DNA of 64,000 bases, taken from Gammaproteobacteria bacterium (lineage in GTDB: Bacteria; Pseudomonadota; Gammaproteobacteria; Steroidobacterales; UBA11654). The notes beneath the pieces are model-generated. The model did no database searches. It was not told where the DNA came from and saw nothing but the letters and a program-made list of their open reading frames with translations. The DNA lies in assembly GCA_002717445.1 (NCBI GenBank), contig PBDY01000019.1, forward strand, positions 1 through 64,000, in the 5' to 3' direction. This document shows positions 63,032 through 64,000 of this stretch, piece after piece (the stretch's first letter is position 1; every line of letters starts with the position of its first letter). The position numbers were made by a program, and so were the translations under genes.

Positions 63032-63490
63032 TTATCTCGAATCTTTAAACTGCTTTTCTGTAATTTCTCTTCTCTCTTGTGCTTCAAGAGTGTAAGTTGC
63101 AACGGGTCTTGCCTCTAGACGTTTTAATCCAATTTCTTCACCCGTTTCCTCGCAATAACCAAATGTCCCTTCGTCTATTTTTACTAGTGAGATTTGTATC
63201 TTTCTAAGCAGTTTTCTTTCTCTGTCACGTGTTCGAAGTTCTAATCCAAATTCTGATTCTTGAGTAGCTCTATCATTAGGATCAGCAAGATTGTTACTAT
63301 CCTTTTTCAAATGCTTCACGGTTTCTTCAGCTTCGATCTCTAACTGCTGTTTCCATGCCAAAAGAAGCTTTCTGAAATGTGTTTGCTGCGGTTTAGACAT
63401 GTACTTTTCTCGAGCTTTCTTTTTATAGGGTTTTATCCCAAACTGTTCGAGTAATGAACCGTATTCTTTTTTTGTTTTTTTTCGTGGCAT
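63032..63490 (-). CDS. dksA: RNA polymerase-binding protein DksA (single-cysteine variant)
   Basis: KIDEGTFGYCEETGEEIGLKRLEARPVATYTLEAQERREITEKQ; coiled coil DPNDRATQESEFGLELRTRDRERKLLRKI. Confidence 0.93.
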   Translation of the reverse strand: MPRKKTKKEYGSLLEQFGIKPYKKKAREKYMSKPQQTHFRKLLLAWKQQLEIEAEETVKHLKKDSNNLADPNDRATQESEFGLELRTRDRERKLLRKIQISLVKIDEGTFGYCEETGEEIGLKRLEARPVATYTLEAQERREITEKQFKDSR

Positions 63491-63562
63491 TGGTCTAGTA
63501 TTTATAAAAGAAGAAAAATTATACCCTGATAATTTAATTTGTGAACAGTTATATACTGTTGA

Positions 63563-63949
63563 TTACTTAATTTTATTCTTTGGTGTCCATTCAGTGTTTT
63601 GGTGTTTGAATTCAATATCGGTGTAGATTCCACCGCGAACATTAAACTTTGACTTAAAATGTAAGTACCTGGGCGTTAGCAATTCCATCAAATGTTCATA
63701 TATACGACCTGTTACAGCTTCGTGGTAAGCACCTTCGTCACGATATGATGCCATGTACAACTTTAGAGATTTTAGTTCAACACAGTGCCTATCAGGCACA
63801 TACTCTAGAAACATTTTTGCAAAATCAGGCTGCCCCGTCATTGGACACAAACAAGTAAATTCAGATATTTTTGTCTTGATTAAGAAATCATGTTCGATAT
63901 TTGGATTATCAAATCTTTCCAAAATGTTGTGTCTACTTTTTTGATTCAT
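63563..63949 (-). CDS. queF: NADPH-dependent 7-cyano-7-deazaguanine reductase, unimodular type
   Basis: EFTCLCPMTGQPDFA, VELKSLKLYMASYRDEGAYHEAVT; 128 aa. Confidence 0.94.
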   Translation of the reverse strand: MNQKSRHNILERFDNPNIEHDFLIKTKISEFTCLCPMTGQPDFAKMFLEYVPDRHCVELKSLKLYMASYRDEGAYHEAVTGRIYEHLMELLTPRYLHFKSKFNVRGGIYTDIEFKHQNTEWTPKNKIK

Positions 63950-64000
63950 TCTTTTGCCTCATTTTTTCAATTTATTAATGTATATAAGAAACAATATATT

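Noticed and set aside
1-64000. CRISPR arrays, IS elements, prophage, toxin-antitoxin or defence islands
   Set aside because: No regularly spaced repeats, transposase/integrase motifs, terminal inverted repeats or known defence domains seen on either strand.

Overview
The window is an AT-rich, gene-dense chromosomal segment, inferred to come from a gammaproteobacterium (probably a marine, streamlined lineage). Bases 1-8666 look accessory: two related SDR dehydrogenases, a Tat-signal HisC-like aminotransferase, a minimal MGMT domain, an SMP-30/PON-like propeller protein, a quinone-oxidoreductase-like enzyme, an MFS transporter, a flavoprotein with an exact Baeyer-Villiger fingerprint, and a partial dienelactone-hydrolase-like gene. 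From dnaX onward it is mostly conserved housekeeping: dnaX-recR, rsgA, orn, prc, aguB-aguA, ssrA (tmRNA), smpB, ratA, bamE, nadK, hrcA-grpE-dnaK-dnaJ, carAB, greA, rlmE, ftsH, glmM, tpiA, secG, tRNA-Leu(GAG), nuoA-N, tRNA-fMet, rimP-nusA-infB-rbfA-truB-rpsO-pnp, dksA, queF. I found no CRISPR array, transposon, prophage or toxin-antitoxin/defence locus. The best second-look items are: an A9 slippery run in dnaX with an immediate -1 stop (possible tau/gamma switch), the BVMO/lactonase/SDR cluster, sigma32-like promoters next to an hrcA gene without CIRCE, a charge-free tmRNA tag (ANNNNYALAA), an initiator tRNA with a U1.U72 mismatch, a single-cysteine DksA, an MFS transporter with a His-rich tail, and an exported CbiX-like protein. 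None is proven to be a new system; each carries a test.
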